From the NCBI GenBank assembly GCA_007449985.2, contig VIIQ02000069.1, positions 340,001-404,000 of the forward strand: a DNA stretch of 64,000 nucleotides, read 5' to 3'. Origin of the DNA: Desmodesmus armatus. Lineage: Eukaryota; Chlorophyta; Chlorophyceae; Sphaeropleales; Scenedesmaceae. Positions 51,358 through 64,000 of this stretch are shown piece after piece. Each line of letters starts with the position of its first letter. Position 1 is the stretch's first letter. Position numbers and translations under genes: made by a program. Below the pieces are notes generated by a model that saw only the letters and a list, made by a program, of their open reading frames with translations, did not search any database and had not been told where the DNA came from.

Positions 51358-54300
51358 CACATGTACAAGGATACGGAGGATAAGATCAGGATCGAGTCTA
51401 GAGTGAGGGCACATGTCACGTTGCGAGGGGCCACCACCCTCGCAGGTGTTGAATGCCACGGTACATCAATGTTTTTTTGCACAAAGCATTGTGCAGCCGT
51501 CAAAAACATTGGATTGGTGGGTAGGCCCCAGCAGAGCTGAACCTGCACACCACCCTGCAAGCGTACAGCAAACTAATTTGGTGGTGGTCGCGAGCCTTGG
51601 CTTGGTTGAGTTTGGCTTGGTTGAGTCATGAGCCTTGAGTTTGGCTTGGTTGAGTTTGAGAGGTTGTATCGCGTGTTTAACAGCAGCCGCGACTTGGCTT
51701 TGGGCAGGTCAGGTACTGTTTGTGTCAAGAAAACACTTCAGTGCAGCAGCCAGGCAGCCTCAGCTACCGTCATACACACTGCTGCGGTTGCTGTGGGGCT
51801 TGTTTTGTGTTGCTGCTGCTGTTGCTGCTGCTGCTGACAGAAGTCCAGCATGAGCAAGACGGGTGCCCTAGCAAAGCAGAGGTGCATCTAGTTAGAGCTG
51901 TAATACACGGTATGTACATGGATGTCCCTTTTTTTGTTGCCACCACAATCACAGTGCACTGTCAACACAGTCAGATGCCTAGGATGCAAAAAGTGCAGAC
52001 AATGATCGAGTGGCAAATTCAGCCCCACCCGACTTTCACGGGATCGAAGGGCCATGCCAACCACTGAACCCCACAAGCAAAAGACTGAATACATAGCCTT
52101 CACCCCAGCATGTATCGGCCATCCAGTCCTATAGCCAGGCCCTGCACTAGTACAGACAGCAAGATGCACATGGCAACACCACACAATCTGACGATCACCC
52201 TTGACCAATGCAATCACTGCTGCATACCCTTGGGAACAACCACCAACCACGACACGTTGGCGCGTAGTGCCAACCAAAACCCTCTGAAGCCATCCCCCAT
52301 GAATCTAGGCACCAAGCATTGCAGGCACAAGTGCTCCCCATGCCACCCAATCCAGTCGGTCTGACAGACTGCACCCTTACAAATAAAGAATTTCGTCTAT
52401 GCCAGCCTCTGTTGCAGAAGAGGCAAGGCATGCGGCAACTCGCGCTTGCAAGCAGCAGCGGTGGGTACCCACCAGCCTGATGGCTTGAAGATTGACTACA
52501 GCCCTTAGAGCACCCATGCAAAACCTGTTTTGAAGCCCGCCCGTGCACACTGTTCGCCCTGCAGGGACCCTCAACAAGTGTCACATGCCCTGCGCGCCAC
52601 ACCAAATTTTGATTATTAAATAGGCTCTGATACTATTAGCAGAGCAGCTTGGTGCATGAAGACGCATGCCATTCACTTTGGAAAATGACACACAAATGAC
52701 ACACCAAACCAGTGACACATGCCCACCCACCAGCAGCAGCAACACTGCGATGTGCCATCATGGCAGCCCCAATTCAGTAGTACATGCGCTGAACCCCTCA
52801 ATGCCTACCCCATCAGTCACCCCTCAGCACCATGTAGCCTGCATCGAGCCTCGGCAAGGCACCATATATGACGCACTTGTGTGGCTAGTACCGCACAAAG
52901 ACAACTTACACCCTGATGCCACCGCAAAACACACTTGAGCATGACACGCATGTGTGTCAGGCACACAACAGCAACAAACATCATGTGAAAGTGCTGCTGC
53001 TTGTCAACTGTTCCCACCCCCTGTCATTCTCACGTGACGTTATTCATTCTGCACCACAACAGAAACCAAGATGCCCAGTGCTTTTGTGTTCAAATCCACA
53101 AAATTCAGGTGTGGACTGCACTTTGGGCGAACCACAACTTTCATTTCCTATAACACGCACACGACGGAGTGCACATGGCCAATGGGCAACGGCCAGCCTA
53201 CAAACAACCCCACTCCAAGTTGTTGTAGCAACATGCCACATCGCGATAGCACACCCCACTCGTGTCAGCTTGGTGCACACAGTCACACACATACACCACA
53301 CATGCTGGGCTGTGAGTTAGCCGCAACACCCCCCATGCCAAACTCAGGTAGGCAATGCATGAACCCCAACACCGTTCCCAAATGCTCTTCTGCACCTCCC
53401 AAACGGGCAGCATGGCTGGTGGACCCATCATGCAGACCATGCTAAAAACATGCTTCCGCAGCATGGCATGCCACAATTACAAATGCATGGGCCTCACGGC
53501 CCCCAAGCCGAACTTCAAATGCCCACAACAGCAGGTCGCACATGTAAAACGTTGCAACCCACAGAAACAACGTTCGCAATGCCCATAGAAAACACAGCAA
53601 TGCCCACTGCTCCCATCACCCCAGGGATGCCATCAGGCTTCAGGGCTATTGTTACCGCAAGCTTCAACGCTAGGGTCGCAAAACTGGAACCTGGCTGTGC
53701 ACGCCTCAGCCAACCCAAACAACCCCATCATGTCAATGCCACAAAAGTACAAAGTATGGCACATGCCCCAATCCTAAAGACCACACATGACCTCACCGTT
53801 CTCTGGCACAACAGTGAGAAGGAGACATCCGATGAGTGAGTCACTGGGCGCGACGCTGCACCACCCGTGCTTTCGAGTCGAAAGCAACATGCCATCACTT
53901 GGCGTTATGCACACTTTGGCCAAGCAGAGAGGTTCTCCGCCCGGCCAAGCCGCAAGGAACTCCTCTGCTTTGCCAAAAGGTCAATGGCTATCCTTCAGCA
54001 ACAGCTACACTCACTCAACCCTCACGCAAACCCGCATGCACACAATAGGAGAGTGCAGATGGCATCACCGCCACCCGACAACAAACTTTGCTAGGTGTGT
54101 TGGCGTCTCAAGGTCGCAGGCCAGTGGGCTCATCAAGGTTTCAAGCCTTTGAGCTCATCTGTACCTTCAGTCATGCATGCCGTTGCAGTGCCCTGCGCTA
54201 GCACTCACCCCATCAGTGCTGCTGCTATGCATGGGTGTCAACAAGACATACTATGTACGGTGACCGTAGACTGAAACCAGCGTGAGCAGCTAGCACATAC

Positions 54301-54644
54301 ACACCTGCCTCAACCCAAGCACAGCTTCCACGCCAGCTGGAACCCCTTCATCGCAAGGTGACATTGCAAGGAGCTCCTTTTACACCGTTGGTAATGGCCA
54401 GCTGCTTGCAGAACGCATGCAGACAACCTTCTGATGTCCTTTGTCATGCGTGTGTGCTGCATTCAAAAAGCCGCGGTTGTACCCAATGCAGTGCAATCTG
54501 CCAGCCACTGCATGGGAATCGTGTGCACACCATGCAGGGTGGTGTGCTGAAACAATGCCGAGACACAACGATTGAAACTTGCAAGGTGTTGCTGATGGGT
54601 CCGACAGTGGAGCAAAACAAACGCCAATCACACCATTTCATCCG
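51358..54644. other. Long intergenic region between convergent genes
   Basis: About 3.3 kb between the 3' ends of QNG1 (+) and the RCC1-repeat gene (-). Near 51590-51665 a GGCTTGGTTGAGT-type short tandem repeat occurs. The rest is CA-rich on the plus strand, with short open frames and no conserved protein. TTACA at about 54379-54383 would be TGTAA for the minus-strand gene. Confidence 0.4.
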
Positions 54645-62950
<8,306 letters not shown>

Positions 62951-64000
62951 CTGAAACTTGCCTCCCATTTGGATATGGTGACTAAAGCTTCGCGATGCAG
63001 ATTTGCTCCCCGGGAGTAGCGGCAAATGTGCACCTGCAACCAAGATCAGCGCGGAAGTCGGTGCATACGCGTAGTTTTTTACTTCTCAGATGGCAAATGT
63101 CAAGCAAGGTGCTGTGTAGCTGGTTTTCACCATCGGTTCCGGAACTGCTGCAGCGGGGCCTACTGCTGCTGTAGGAAGGTTTGACAGACCCATGGACGAC
63201 CCGCTGACAGCTTGCAATATGACGACACAAGTCAAGATAGCTGCCAGAGGCTTTTGCAGCAACGTGAGAGCCATTGAGACCTTGATGAAAGCGCAAGAAG
63301 GATTTCAATTCTCAGATGTGACAGTGGTTGATTCGAAAAGACTTTGAGTTGTGATTGTGTATGTTTTTGCTTGATTGCGGGGCGGAGCGCAGGCGCACAA
63401 ACGCACAATTGATAGTCAGATCTGCAAGTATGAAAGCAAAAAGTGCTTGGAGAGCTCTGATAAGCAGTATGCAGTCAGCAGATTTCACCGAAGTGGCCAT
63501 GCTTGTTGCTGCTGTCGCCCACATGGGGCAGCCCATGTACACGTTCCACTCGGATGACAGTTTGAACCGTCTCTACTGTTGGAAGACTGAAAGATTTGGC
63601 TTCGCACACATTGGCCAAGGTCGCAACAGAACATCTAGATGACTGCAACAGATGACTGTTGGATCGCACGTGCAGTGGACCTCCGGGCCACGTAGCACCA
63701 GATGTGCGTCCGTCACTATGTGCAAACCTCTCGGGACGCACGGCAGCTGCTGCAAATGCCTTTGCACTGCCTGTCATACTTTCACCAGCGGTCCCAGGCA
63801 GGTTGGTGCTGGACTGCCGGAGTCCATGCAATAGATCAACCGTAATCAAGACAATGCTGGTGGAAACACGTAAAAAAGCCTGGAAGGGAAAGGGAAGGGT
63901 GGTGGCCCTGTCAGAAGTAGCCTAGGGTAGGCCCTGCCATAGGTCGGGAATTTCCAGTTTGAACCATTCCCAGTTCGAACTATGCAATAGACAGCTGGGT
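62951..64000. other. Terminal region, probably further exons and introns of the minus-strand gene
   Basis: Both strands contain short Cys-containing open stretches (minus 63300-62990, minus 63850-63480, plus 63355-63642) without recognisable domains or provable splice partners. The 5' end of the RCC1-repeat gene may lie here or beyond the window. Confidence 0.3.

Noticed and set aside
53450..53839. Plus-strand open frame in the 51-54 kb gap
   Set aside because: Composition follows the CA-rich background, with no domain and no splice partners.

Overview
The window is nuclear DNA of a green alga, most likely a core chlorophyte. The evidence is intron-rich genes with GT-AG splice sites, TGTAA polyadenylation signals about 80-190 nt behind three stop codons, abundant CAG/GCA runs that encode Gln/Ala stretches, long poly(G/C) tracts, and short TTTAGGG-type telomeric arrays. 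TTTAGGG argues against the TTTTAGGG type of Chlamydomonas and fits, for example, Sphaeropleales; this placement is inference. No bacterial, organellar, rRNA or intact tRNA gene was seen.

Layout. 554-2711 (+): F-box/leucine-rich-repeat protein. 4085-4965 (+): small secreted Cys-rich protein. 14895-6626 (-): DDX52/Rok1-type DEAD-box helicase spread over 8 kb with heavily repeated introns. 19897-17691 (-): LicD/fukutin-family protein. 24380-22250 (-): CPBP (CAAX-protease/Abi) membrane protease. 25752-36220 (+): RAD23 with UBL, UBA1, XPC-binding and UBA2 domains, and introns of 2-3.6 kb made of tandem repeats. 38583-about 40229 (+): secreted two-domain Cys-rich protein with a telomeric-repeat insertion in its coding region. 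41418-47082 (+): TRM61, the tRNA m1A58 methyltransferase catalytic subunit, 400 aa, all exon phases consistent. 47532-51274 (+): queuosine-salvage (DUF2419/QNG1) protein, 414 aa, all phases consistent. 62950-54645 (-): Cys-rich extracellular exons followed by RCC1 repeats, one blade per exon. A 4.2-kb intron of that gene holds a (GTGC)n microsatellite and a complete, very young, gag-only LTR retrotransposon (58963-61451) with identical 304-bp LTRs and the target duplication CGCCT.

The strongest unexplained pattern is that many introns of five unrelated genes contain one or several decayed copies of the neighbouring exon edge, splice site included. They look like local tandem duplications across exon-intron junctions (list under findings). 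Other notable signals are a 37-nt telomeric-repeat segment that would work as an in-frame GT-AG mini-intron, several intronic hairpins whose arms differ mostly by wobble-compatible changes, poly(G) tracts on the sense strand behind splice donors, and single missing G residues that break otherwise conserved exons. The last are probably homopolymer errors in the assembly.

Coding features below are joined by hand from splice motifs, reading phase and family conservation, without transcript data. Exon lists are given inside each entry.
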